Source: Litorilituus lipolyticus
GTDB taxonomy: Bacteria; Pseudomonadota; Gammaproteobacteria; Enterobacterales; Alteromonadaceae
Length of the DNA: 64,000 nucleotides
NCBI RefSeq assembly: GCF_006439335.1
Contig: NZ_SAWY01000036.1
Span: 266,166-330,165 of the forward strand
Reading direction: 5' to 3'
This document shows positions 1 to 8,393 of this stretch, piece after piece. Within the stretch, counting starts at the first letter, position 1; the number at the start of each line of letters is the position of its first letter. A program made the translations under genes and the position numbers. The notes beneath the pieces were generated by a model. It saw only the letters and a program-made list of their open reading frames with translations. It ran no database searches and was not told where the DNA came from.

Positions 1-260
1 AAGCAACGACTGAAGCTGAGATTAATACGTTGATGAAAACTGCAGCTGAGGGTGAGTTAAAAGATATTTTAGGTTATGAGGAAAAACCATTAGTGTCGAT
101 AGACTATAAAACAGATCCTCGCTCTAGTATTGTTGATGCATTATCAACCATGGTGGTTAATGGTACCCAAGTTAAGCTCTATGTGTGGTATGACAATGAA
201 TGGGGCTATGCAAACAGAACAGCCGAACTAACTTTAAAAGTTGCCCGCTCTATTTGTTAG
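1..260 (+). CDS. Glyceraldehyde-3-phosphate dehydrogenase, C-terminal part (ArsJ-associated type), cut by window edge
   Basis: The reading frame is open from the first bases and gives about 85 residues of a GAPDH C-terminus, ending at TAG 258-260. The tail motif [11 protein letters not shown] is characteristic of GAPDH. The catalytic Cys and NAD-binding half lie to the left of the window. Only 13 bp separate it from the ArsJ-type exporter. That pairing is known for arsenate resistance: the GAPDH makes 1-arseno-3-phosphoglycerate from arsenate and glyceraldehyde 3-phosphate, and ArsJ exports it. The family is certain from sequence. The arsenate role is inferred from the neighbour, and a housekeeping GAPDH is possible but less likely here. 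Confidence 0.88.
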   Translation, partial: ATTEAEINTLMKTAAEGELKDILGYEEKPLVSIDYKTDPRSSIVDALSTMVVNGTQVKLYVWYDNEWGYANRTAELTLKVARSIC

Positions 261-273
261 GTGATTTTGACCT

Positions 274-1494
274 ATGACTTTATTTAGCCATTTATCTCAT
301 GAAATTAAGCAGTACTTAATTGTGACGGGTAATTACTGGGCTTTTACCTTAACTGATGGTGCCTTACGCATGCTAGTGGTGCTATATTTCCATCAACTTG
401 GATACAGCCCGTTAAGTATTGCCATGTTATTTTTGTTTTATGAATTTTTTGGTGTAGTAACAAATTTAATCGGTGGCTGGTTAGGAGCTCGGCTAGGGTT
501 AAATCGTACTATGAATATAGGTTTAGGTATTCAAATAGTCGCTTTAATTATGTTGGCTATGCCAAGTGAATGGTTATCTGTGATGTACGTTATGCTAGCT
601 CAAGCTCTTTCAGGCATAGCAAAAGATTTAAACAAAATGAGCGCCAAAAGTGCGATTAAGTCTCTGGTGGCGCAAGGAGAAGAGGGCACGCTGTTTAAGT
701 GGGTCGCTATGTTAACTGGCTCTAAAAACACTCTAAAAGGCATTGGCTTTTTCTTAGGAGGCATCTTACTAACGACCGTTGGTTTTAAAGGGGCAATGCT
801 CCTTATGGCTAGTGTATTACTAATGGTTTGGTTATATAGCTTATATGCTTTACAAGGAGAGTTAGGTCGAGCGAAAAATAAGCCTAAGTTTACTGATATT
901 TTTTCAAAGAGTGCCGCTATAAATACCTTATCGGCAGCACGGTTATTTCTTTTTGCTGCCAGAGATGTTTGGTTTGTTGTAGCACTGCCTGTCTTTTTAT
1001 CTCAAGCTTTTAATTGGGATCATTGGTGGGTGGGCGGCTTTCTTGCATCATGGGTAATTGGCTATGGTATTGTGCAAACAATCGCACCTAAGATACTAAA
1101 AAGTGAGAAAAAAGAGATAACCGCTCGTATGGCGGTATATTGGGCGTTTGCCATAGTGTTTATTCCTATAATAATTGCTCTGGCTATCTATAGCAGTTGG
1201 TATCCATTGCATATTTTAATTTTTGGGTTGTTAGCTTTTGGTTTTCTTTTTGCCATAAATTCATCTTTGCACAGTTATTTAATTGTTAGTTTGGCCAGTG
1301 CAGATGGTGTGTCGCTCGATGTTGGTTTTTACTACATGGCCAATGCAATGGGTAGATTACTAGGTACAGTGTTATCGGGTTGGATATTTCAACAATACGG
1401 CATAGAAGCATGCTTATTAATGTCATCATGCTTTATCGCAATTGCTGGCTTGATTTCGTTATATTTGCCAGCCGAAGAGCAGCACGCTAGATAG
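274..1494 (+). CDS. arsJ: Organoarsenical efflux MFS transporter ArsJ
   Basis: A 406-residue polytopic membrane protein of the major facilitator superfamily, with about 12 hydrophobic segments along its length. The N-terminus ([20 protein letters not shown]) and the segment [16 protein letters not shown] are typical of ArsJ. It is expected to export 1-arseno-3-phosphoglycerate across the inner membrane. The ATG lies 13 bp after the GAPDH stop, with a TAGGTG ribosome site just upstream, so the two genes are probably cotranscribed. Its last 8 bases overlap the end of the convergent histidine-kinase gene, leaving no room for a terminator between them. Confidence 0.88.
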   Translation: MTLFSHLSHEIKQYLIVTGNYWAFTLTDGALRMLVVLYFHQLGYSPLSIAMLFLFYEFFGVVTNLIGGWLGARLGLNRTMNIGLGIQIVALIMLAMPSEWLSVMYVMLAQALSGIAKDLNKMSAKSAIKSLVAQGEEGTLFKWVAMLTGSKNTLKGIGFFLGGILLTTVGFKGAMLLMASVLLMVWLYSLYALQGELGRAKNKPKFTDIFSKSAAINTLSAARLFLFAARDVWFVVALPVFLSQAFNWDHWWVGGFLASWVIGYGIVQTIAPKILKSEKKEITARMAVYWAFAIVFIPIIIALAIYSSWYPLHILIFGLLAFGFLFAINSSLHSYLIVSLASADGVSLDVGFYYMANAMGRLLGTVLSGWIFQQYGIEACLLMSSCFIAIAGLISLYLPAEEQHAR

Positions 1495-4333
1495 TAAAAT
1501 AATTGGCTAGCGTAACAAGTAGCTTTACTGAATTAATGGGTTTGGTAATGTGTCCGTTCATACCTGCTTGAATACTGGTTTCTTTGTCATCACTCATCGC
1601 ATTGGCTGTAATGGCAATAATTGGAATGGTTTCATATTGTGGTAATTTTCTGATGCCATGAGTGGCTTCATAACCATTCATCACAGGCATTTGTATATCC
1701 ATCAAAATAATATCAAAAAGCGATTGCTTGGCTAATTCAACAGCTTCTAATCCATTTTTAGCTAAGGTAATTTTCATGCCAAATTCTGTTAGCATTTTAC
1801 TGGCGATGACTTGGTTTATTCTGTTGTCTTCTACCAATAATACACTTTTATTGAACAGCTTTGCTTTGAGTTGTTCTGAGTTGACTATTTGATTTTCTGG
1901 TGTTATTTCAGTGTCGCTTGACTCTTCAGTAGACTCTATAGATACGATGGGGAGATATATTGTAAAGTGAAAATGACTACCTTTATTTTCTTCACTCGTG
2001 AGTTGAATGCTACCGCCCATTAAATCAATTAGGTTTTTGCAAATAGCTAAGCCTAAGCCCGAGCCGCCATAGTTTCGTGTGGTTGAATCATCGGCTTGCA
2101 CAAACGTCGAAAAGAGTTTTTGCTGTTGTGTTGCTGAAATGCCAATGCCAGTATCTGTAACGGTAAAATCAACATAATCAGAGTTTTTTTCACGGGTTAA
2201 GCTTAAGGTAATACTGCCTTTGTCGGTGAATTTTATAGCATTTGATAATAAGTTACCTAATACTTGGGAGCATCTAACAGAATCACCTCTTACTAAGGTA
2301 AACAAGTCATCGTCCATATGAATATCTAGTGCGAGTAACTTTTTTTCTGCTTGATGTTGATAGACATCAATAACAGAAAATATCGTTTTTTTCAGATCAA
2401 AGGTCGCTGACTCTATATCTAACTTTCCGGCTTCGATTTTTGAAATATCTAAAATATCGTTGAGAATATGCATTAAATGATCTGATGATTGCTTTAACTG
2501 CTCTAAGTAGTTTTGTTGCTCATCATTAATATGTGTTTTAAACATGAGTTCAGTTAAACCTATAATGCCATTCATTGGTGTTCTAATTTCATGACTCATA
2601 TTGGCTAAAAATAAACTTTTTGCTTTGTTGGCATCTTCTGCTGCCGCAGTTTTTTCGATCAATTTTTTATTGGTGTTAGCTAATTCTTGGGTTCTTCTTA
2701 AGACTCTTTTTTCCAAGGTAGTATTAATGTTTTTAAGTTGCTCTTCGTGTTTCTTTTGCTCAGTAATATCAATGTGCGTGCCCACCATGCGAATTGGCTC
2801 GTTACTCTCAGGATCTCGAAGTACAAAACCTCGGGTTAAAATATTTACTAAGTGTCCTTGTTTATGTTTCATGCGAAATTCGGTTTTATAAAAGGGTGTT
2901 TTACCCGCTAAATAATCCGCTAAAATGGATTGGACTTTGGTTTTGTCATCTTCATAGATGAGGCTTTCCCAGGTGCCAATCTCTGCAGGGAGTTCGTGCT
3001 CGTTATAACCAAGCATTTCAAGCCAACGGGCAGAAAAGAAAATAGTGTTATTTATTATGTCCCAATCCCAGAGGCCATCATTGGCCCCTTTCATGGCTAA
3101 TGCAAAGCGTTGTTCACTGTTAAATAGTACTTTTTTATTTTCGGCGACAGTTGTTAGCATTTTATTGAATTCATCGAATAATTGACTAAATTCTTCTGTG
3201 CTACTGTGGTGAGGAATTTCTTTGAGTTCGTTTTTGTTGATGTGACGAATTTTTTCAGTAAATTGTTGCAGTGGAAGTAAAATTTTACTGGAGAAATACA
3301 TAAGCCAAATGAAGGCAACCACAGTTGATAGGATGAAAGCAATGCTTAAAAAATAGATAAGCTCATGGGTTTTCGCTACCAGTATTTGATCACTAACCGT
3401 TAGCTGCAATAAATATCCTGTTGACGGGATTGAATAAAATAAGTGATGGAGTTTTTGACCGTCTTGTAGATTAGTAAAGTGATACATACCAGATTGATTA
3501 GTTACTTCGGCAATTTTATCGGCGTGATCTGGCATAAGTTGCGCGATATTGGTGCTTTTAGTCGTATTTTCACCATCGGTATTTTTAATGACATTATTGT
3601 CTTCATCTTTTGCTAATTGAATAACGTGATCTGCCTGCCAATGATACCAATAGGTGCCGTCTTTACTAATTAAAGCAAGATTTGCTAAACCTGAAAATTC
3701 AGCTGAGAGTTTATCTTGCATGTTGTTCATTAACGTTTTGATATTTTGCCATGGTAAGGCTGCACCAAGTAAACCTGACACCTGCCCCTGATCATCAATA
3801 ATGCTTGAGGCGACCACCACTTGTTTCACACCTGTTGTAAATGAAATCATAGGATTTGAAACATAGATTGTCGGAATATTTTCAGTGTTGTTTAAAACGG
3901 TGTGTTGCCAATAATCTCTATTTCTAATGCTTTTCGGTTGCGCTGTAGGTGAAGTATCATCGGTCGTTCTCAACATCATGACATCTGGATTTCCACCAGA
4001 GGTATTATGAAAAGAACCGTCGGGTCGACCTACGATAAACTTTTCATAATATGTTTTTTTAATAGCAAGTGCATCCATGAGCACGGGTTTCATTTGAGTG
4101 AAATTCATGCTTGTTATTGCTGGTTGGATTGCTAACAATTCAATTTCAGCGAGTCTTGATTTAAAAAAACCGTCAAGTTGCGCTGAAGAAACATTGAGAC
4201 TGGTTTTTACGTTATCTAATACGACTTCATTGGTTGTGTTTGAGCTTTGCCAAATAGCGAAAATAAAAGAGATGGCTAAAGGAAAAAAACCACATAGTAA
4301 GAGGACAATGAGAATTTTATATTTAAGCTTCAT
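1487..4333 (-). CDS. Hybrid sensor histidine kinase (Cache-HAMP-PAS-HisKA-HATPase-REC)
   Basis: A 948-residue inner-membrane hybrid kinase. From the chosen ATG: TM helix about 3-25, a periplasmic dCache-like sensor to about 320, TM 325-347, HAMP to about 400, PAS/PAC about 405-525 (GLWDWDI), a short coiled coil, then HisKA with phosphoacceptor His581 in [11 protein letters not shown]. An HATPase with N box (NLLSNAIKF) and G boxes ([15 protein letters not shown]) follows, then a receiver domain with Asp879 in [12 protein letters not shown]. There is no HPt domain, so a separate phosphotransfer protein is expected. A TTG ten codons upstream could extend the frame, but it has no ribosome site. 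The ligand is not evident. Confidence 0.9.
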   Translation of the reverse strand: MKLKYKILIVLLLCGFFPLAISFIFAIWQSSNTTNEVVLDNVKTSLNVSSAQLDGFFKSRLAEIELLAIQPAITSMNFTQMKPVLMDALAIKKTYYEKFIVGRPDGSFHNTSGGNPDVMMLRTTDDTSPTAQPKSIRNRDYWQHTVLNNTENIPTIYVSNPMISFTTGVKQVVVASSIIDDQGQVSGLLGAALPWQNIKTLMNNMQDKLSAEFSGLANLALISKDGTYWYHWQADHVIQLAKDEDNNVIKNTDGENTTKSTNIAQLMPDHADKIAEVTNQSGMYHFTNLQDGQKLHHLFYSIPSTGYLLQLTVSDQILVAKTHELIYFLSIAFILSTVVAFIWLMYFSSKILLPLQQFTEKIRHINKNELKEIPHHSSTEEFSQLFDEFNKMLTTVAENKKVLFNSEQRFALAMKGANDGLWDWDIINNTIFFSARWLEMLGYNEHELPAEIGTWESLIYEDDKTKVQSILADYLAGKTPFYKTEFRMKHKQGHLVNILTRGFVLRDPESNEPIRMVGTHIDITEQKKHEEQLKNINTTLEKRVLRRTQELANTNKKLIEKTAAAEDANKAKSLFLANMSHEIRTPMNGIIGLTELMFKTHINDEQQNYLEQLKQSSDHLMHILNDILDISKIEAGKLDIESATFDLKKTIFSVIDVYQHQAEKKLLALDIHMDDDLFTLVRGDSVRCSQVLGNLLSNAIKFTDKGSITLSLTREKNSDYVDFTVTDTGIGISATQQQKLFSTFVQADDSTTRNYGGSGLGLAICKNLIDLMGGSIQLTSEENKGSHFHFTIYLPIVSIESTEESSDTEITPENQIVNSEQLKAKLFNKSVLLVEDNRINQVIASKMLTEFGMKITLAKNGLEAVELAKQSLFDIILMDIQMPVMNGYEATHGIRKLPQYETIPIIAITANAMSDDKETSIQAGMNGHITKPINSVKLLVTLANYFTI

Positions 4334-4455
4334 TGACTTAATAATTGAGTATGAATAGCTCAAGTGTAGTACAAATCATTGTATTTGACGCTAAAAGTAG
4401 GATTAATAACGGAGAAATAATTTGCTTATCATCTTAAATATTTACAGCGTTTAAG

Positions 4456-6291
4456 CTAATGAGTTTTTGGTAGATGCTGTGTAAGTTGGCCATCTGCTTG
4501 GCTTATAATAATTCTATTCTTACCATTATTTTTGGCGAGGTAAAGAGCTTCATCGGCAGCTTTTACCATTTGTTCAAAGGCATTTACAGATAACTCAGTA
4601 TTGTTGAAGCGGTTATGTTCACTGCCAGCAACACCAAAACTTGCGGTAACAGTTAATGGGGTACTATTTATATAAGTCTGCAGCTTTTCTATCGCCACTC
4701 TTACTCGTTCAGCTTGCACGGCTGCTTGGTCTTGAGGTGTTTCAGGTAAGAATATAATAAACTCTTCGCCTCCCCATCTTGCGGTAATATCGGCTTTGCG
4801 GATAGTTGTTGCTATACAAGTTGCTACGGTGCGTAAAATTGTATCGCCCGCATCATGACCAAACTTGTCGTTAACTTGTTTGAAGCTATCTAAGTCTATT
4901 AGCACTATGGATGCATCACGACCAGTTCTTGCTATGCTATGCCAAGCTGAATAGGTTGCTTCTTGAAATCCACGACGGTTATTGATGCCTGTTAAAGCGT
5001 CAGTTCTAGCATAACTTTCAGCAACTAGTTTATCCATTTTTGCCATTCTAAACTGTTTTGCTAAAATGACGGCTAATAGAAATGCCTCGAAGGTCATGCC
5101 TATTTCAATGGCCTTAAAAGTAAAGTCATTGTACGGGATTAAAATACCCGCGACAGCCAACGTAGATATGGTGATACAAACTGCGGCAGTAACGGAAGAG
5201 AATAAAAATATCTTAGCAAATGGTCTATTCGCATTTAAGGCACAAACCCCCATCGCAATAAATAAAATGACAAAACTTGTATTTAGCAAGAAAGATAGTG
5301 CCATTGAAAAGATGAGCTGTTGAAACAATAATCCAGCTAACATCGCTAGTGGAACTATGAGAGTAATTTTAGTGACAAATTTGTCTAATTTCGGTGCATC
5401 TTGTTGAGTCTTTAGTAATGCTCTAGCAAAGTGTAGGCCGGCTATGCTATAGGTAATCATTAAGAATATATCTAACCAATCTTGAAATAAAGGGCCGATA
5501 TTGTAGGTGAATATGGTATGAAGTTGCCCAGTATAAGATAAGCTATTTAAGGCGAAACCAAATAAATATAAGCTGTATAAGCCATACTCTTTTTGTTTTA
5601 TAAATATAAAAAGCACCAAATTATAAAGTGCTAAGGCAAATAAAATACCATATAAGATACCGTATTCATAAGCTGCTGAAATATCCCTTTTTATTGCTTC
5701 TTCTTTATTGCTAAAGTGAATAGGCACGGCAAGTGGACCTTTGCTTTCTATACGAATATAGACATCAGTAACGCCAATTGGAAATTGATGCTCAAACGCA
5801 TAGAATCGATAAGGCATGGGCCGTTGCTCAAATGCAATGCCATCTCCACCAATAATATGTCTACTTATCTTATGATCATTTACTAGCCAGGTATCAATGT
5901 AATCAAGCCAAGGTGTTTCTATAGCGAGTCGATATGGTGATTGCACGTCATCACTATTCGAAACGCTAAATTTCATCCAGACAGGTTTTACGCCAATACC
6001 TAAGGAAATTGAGTTGTTATTACCTTGTTTAACTTTGTTGGGCTTGGCAAAGTGAATCTTTGCTTGTTCTAAAGTGAGCTTTTGGTCTGTTTCTTGAAAA
6101 TATTCAATGTATTTTCCTACGGTTCCGCTTCTAAATTCACCTAACTCGATTTGCTTAGCTTGTACTACGGAGTTAAAGCATAAAATAAGCGTGAATATAT
6201 AGCAGTAAACATTAAAAAAAATTCCAGTGAAGGCTGAGCTGCTCTGTTGCAGTATCTGGAGAGATTTTTTAAGGTGAGTTATCAAAAACAT
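4456..6291 (-). CDS. 7TM diguanylate cyclase (7TMR-DISMED2 / 7TMR-DISM / GGDEF)
   Basis: A 611-residue membrane protein predicted to make cyclic di-GMP. It has an N-terminal signal or anchor ending near VVQA (about residue 45), a periplasmic 7TMR-DISMED2 domain (about 50-190) with the typical KPVWMKFSVSN stretch, seven TM helices (about 205-410), and a C-terminal GGDEF domain. The active site is GGEEF at 507-511. An RxxD inhibitory site (RKAD) sits five residues before it, so product inhibition is expected. DISMED2 domains often bind carbohydrates, but the ligand here is unknown. A Fur-like box lies 31-49 bp upstream of the start. The ATG has no strong ribosome site. Confidence 0.9.
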   Translation of the reverse strand: MFLITHLKKSLQILQQSSSAFTGIFFNVYCYIFTLILCFNSVVQAKQIELGEFRSGTVGKYIEYFQETDQKLTLEQAKIHFAKPNKVKQGNNNSISLGIGVKPVWMKFSVSNSDDVQSPYRLAIETPWLDYIDTWLVNDHKISRHIIGGDGIAFEQRPMPYRFYAFEHQFPIGVTDVYIRIESKGPLAVPIHFSNKEEAIKRDISAAYEYGILYGILFALALYNLVLFIFIKQKEYGLYSLYLFGFALNSLSYTGQLHTIFTYNIGPLFQDWLDIFLMITYSIAGLHFARALLKTQQDAPKLDKFVTKITLIVPLAMLAGLLFQQLIFSMALSFLLNTSFVILFIAMGVCALNANRPFAKIFLFSSVTAAVCITISTLAVAGILIPYNDFTFKAIEIGMTFEAFLLAVILAKQFRMAKMDKLVAESYARTDALTGINNRRGFQEATYSAWHSIARTGRDASIVLIDLDSFKQVNDKFGHDAGDTILRTVATCIATTIRKADITARWGGEEFIIFLPETPQDQAAVQAERVRVAIEKLQTYINSTPLTVTASFGVAGSEHNRFNNTELSVNAFEQMVKAADEALYLAKNNGKNRIIISQADGQLTQHLPKTH

Positions 6292-6321
6292 AATGACGAT
6301 TAAATACTAAAGTGAGTTTAA

Positions 6322-6340
6322 GCAAATCATTATCATTAAT
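6322..6340 (-). promoter_or_regulatory. Candidate Fur box upstream of the 7TM diguanylate cyclase
   Basis: Read on the minus strand the 19 bases are ATTAATGATAATGATTTGC. They match the classical Fur consensus GATAATGATAATCATTATC at 14 of 19 positions by my count, including an unbroken run of ten (TAATGATAAT). The site ends 31 bp before the start codon, where a promoter would be expected. The surroundings are AT-rich, so a chance match is possible. Confidence 0.4.
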
Positions 6341-6402
6341 AATAACATCTATTTTATAATCTAACGATGAATTGTATGAATATTAGTAAGTAAAGTTTTT
6401 CA

Positions 6403-6786
6403 TTAACCAAGCCAAGCTTTGGCCTCTTCGAGAGTAGTAAAGTACTTATGTTTAACGTTGGCTTTTTGATAACAGCGACTCATTTGTGCCGAAACTAATG
6501 CTTTACAGTTTACATCACCAATCACAACACCGCATGATTCAAGCCCTTTATTATGTCTTTCAATTAGTGAATGGGTTAGTGCTTGTTCGGCTTCAGGCGT
6601 AAACAAGCTCATATCATGTAGTGTTATGACTTGATTCCAACTTGAACCTTGTAGTGTGTTTATGCAAGATTTAAGTGCGCTTTGGTACTGGTTAATTAAT
6701 TCTTCATTAAAAGGTCCGGTTGCCTCAACAAGCAATAACCGTCCCTCTACTTTAACTTCAAATATACCATGCTCTTCAAATTTCAT
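6403..6786 (-). CDS. SpoIIAA/STAS-like domain protein of unknown function
   Basis: A 127-residue soluble protein with no signal peptide. The alternating pattern (FEVKVEGRLLLVEATGPFNEE, then a WNQVITLHDMS strand and a C-terminal FTTLEEAKAWL helix) resembles the SpoIIAA-like / STAS fold often found in marine gammaproteobacteria. The final EEAKAWL helix is common in this family. It stands alone between the diguanylate cyclase and an XRE regulator, all on the same strand but with gaps over 100 bp. Any role in signalling or membrane association is inference. The start is the only ATG fitting the domain, though it lacks a clear ribosome site. Confidence 0.6.
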   Translation of the reverse strand: MKFEEHGIFEVKVEGRLLLVEATGPFNEELINQYQSALKSCINTLQGSSWNQVITLHDMSLFTPEAEQALTHSLIERHNKGLESCGVVIGDVNCKALVSAQMSRCYQKANVKHKYFTTLEEAKAWLG

Positions 6787-6908
6787 AAGGGGTCAAATAT
6801 AGAGTATTTAGGATTCAATATTACTAAAAGAAAATCGAATTTAACAAATAACCATAAAAACTATATTGATTTAGCCCCTACTTTTTAGCATTAATAAAAA
6901 AGGTTTAG

Positions 6909-7595
6909 TTATTGTTTTATATCGCAAGTCTTAAATTTAATACTTAGAGGGCGTATTATAGCTTCGCTAAGTAGTGCCGCATAAAATAATACGATTAGGT
7001 TAACCGCAGAAGCGCGTAGAAAGACAAAATTTTCATAGGTGTCAATGTTACCTAATATGGCAATGGCACCAATAAGTAATCCAAGAAATGCGCCGCCATA
7101 AAGGTAAGTGACTTGGCTTTGATATAATGCCGCTAAATACTTGGCTTGTGAGCCACCCACTATTTCATCGGTAAATAAATATTTTAAACTGGTAATCGAC
7201 TTAAAAAAGCCTTCCGTGCCGTAAGTAATAATGGTGGCTGCGTAAACAAATAAGACTATATATAGCGCTGATGCCGCGTCTAAATAAAGGTGTGTTCCAG
7301 CGCCTAGATAAATTAGCATAGCGATAGCACTTGATATAATAATGAGTGCGATTAAATTTTTCATGATCATTTCCCTCGTCCAACTGACTTCTATTTCGTT
7401 TGACGTTGCTTGCAATGCTTTAGGAGATAAATTGAAAACGGATGCTATTGCCAATGTTGACTCTGCAGAAGCTTTACCATCAGCCTCGATGCGCTGAATG
7501 GTTCTCACAGATAAGCCTGAAACTTTTGCAAGAACCTCTTGTGACCAACCATTTTCGTTACGTAACGTTTTTAATTTATTTGTTGAAAGAAACAA
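6909..7595 (-). CDS. Membrane-anchored XRE-family transcriptional regulator
   Basis: A 228-residue protein with an N-terminal helix-turn-helix of the XRE/Cro type (residues about 7-60; WSQEVLAKVSGLSVRTIQRIE). About four TM helices follow (about 76-94, 102-124, 155-180, 187-208). The DNA-binding domain should therefore stay attached to the inner membrane. The start is a TTG at 7595, supported by a strong AAGGAG ribosome site six bases upstream; the next in-frame ATG would remove the whole HTH. Signal and target are unknown. It may autoregulate, and an inverted-repeat region at 7683-7735 lies upstream. Confidence 0.8.
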   Translation of the reverse strand: MFLSTNKLKTLRNENGWSQEVLAKVSGLSVRTIQRIEADGKASAESTLAIASVFNLSPKALQATSNEIEVSWTREMIMKNLIALIIISSAIAMLIYLGAGTHLYLDAASALYIVLFVYAATIITYGTEGFFKSITSLKYLFTDEIVGGSQAKYLAALYQSQVTYLYGGAFLGLLIGAIAILGNIDTYENFVFLRASAVNLIVLFYAALLSEAIIRPLSIKFKTCDIKQ

Positions 7596-7682
7596 ACTTT
7601 TCTCCTTAACGGATTACCAACAACGAGGAAAATTTAACAATCTCATGAGGAAAACGACTAGTTAATTAACCTGACAAACTCA

Positions 7683-7735
7683 CGACACAACCTGACATTG
7701 ATTATATATCAATAAGTTAAAATATTGATGTGTCG
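7683..7735. repeat. Inverted-repeat region upstream of the membrane-bound XRE gene
   Basis: CGACACA at 7683-7689 is matched by TGTGTCG at 7729-7735, both arms perfect over 7 bp. Inside lies a second short palindrome, ATTGAT-TATAT-ATCAAT. The region sits between the small unknown gene (ends 7793) and the XRE start (7595), both on the minus strand. It could be an operator or the end of the upstream transcript. No T-tract follows, so a terminator is less likely. Confidence 0.35.
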
Positions 7736-7792
7736 TATTAGATTGGTTCTATCAATGTAAAAACTAGCATGGCGGAGTGTTATGATTTTGAT

Positions 7793-8188
7793 TTAACATC
7801 TGTTTGACAACCATAGTTTTTCTAATCGTTTGGTCGGTAATTGATCATTATTAAATTTTTTAATTTCTGTTAGGGTTTTGCAAATTTGTTGCCGCGCTGC
7901 TTCGACTTTAACAGCCTTTTCTGCCTCATTTAGTTGACTATTAGAAAAAGCATCAATAAGGATAAGGTTGTGCTTTTCAATATCATTTGACAGTGCGGCA
8001 AGTAATTTGTCATCAATAATGGCATCAATTGTTTTTATGCCAATCTTTAATGGTTTCTTTGCCCTTTTTTGCAGTAAACGTACTTTGTGATTATCAATTT
8101 TTTTGTTGCTGTCACGTGCCGTATAAAATGCTTGAATTAAGCTACCTAAAGCACTAACACTTGCAACAAATAAGCCTGCAATATCCAA
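7793..8188 (-). CDS. Hypothetical protein with N-terminal membrane segment
   Basis: A 131-residue protein I do not recognise. The first 20 residues (MDIAGLFVASVSALGSLIQ) are hydrophobic and could form one membrane helix or reentrant anchor. The rest is charged and mostly helical, rich in Lys with many Leu and Ile, as in a short helical bundle or coiled coil. There is no Cys pair, HTH or catalytic motif. It is monocistronic: about 200 bp separate it from genes on either side. The terminator at 8331-8363 belongs to the pump operon upstream. Confidence 0.55.
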   Translation of the reverse strand: MDIAGLFVASVSALGSLIQAFYTARDSNKKIDNHKVRLLQKRAKKPLKIGIKTIDAIIDDKLLAALSNDIEKHNLILIDAFSNSQLNEAEKAVKVEAARQQICKTLTEIKKFNNDQLPTKRLEKLWLSNRC

Positions 8189-8330
8189 AGTTGACTCCTA
8201 CAATTCCATTACATTGAGTTAATCATGACCACAAAATGGTTAATGATAAAGAATAATAAGACTAACGCATGTTGCTTTTTAAGGGTATTTTTTTATAAAC
8301 AAATACAGATCATTTACTTTTAGCAGGGCA

Positions 8331-8363
8331 TAAAAAAAGCCTGATAAATTATTATCAGGCTTT
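8331..8363 (-). terminator. Rho-independent terminator of the RND efflux operon
   Basis: A perfect 12-bp stem (AAAGCCTGATAA at 8336-8347 with TTATCAGGCTTT at 8352-8363) and a 4-base loop. On the minus strand it is followed by a run of seven T (8332-8338 on the plus strand are A). It lies about 30 bp past the pump stop codon. Confidence 0.92.
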
Positions 8364-8393
8364 AGTTTCAACTTGAGAACTCTTGCTAGTCTT

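Noticed and set aside
2601..2891. Plus-strand frame inside the hybrid kinase gene
   Set aside because: It lies antisense to the PAS-HisKA region, which is well conserved. Ser/Cys-rich translation is typical of a shadow frame.
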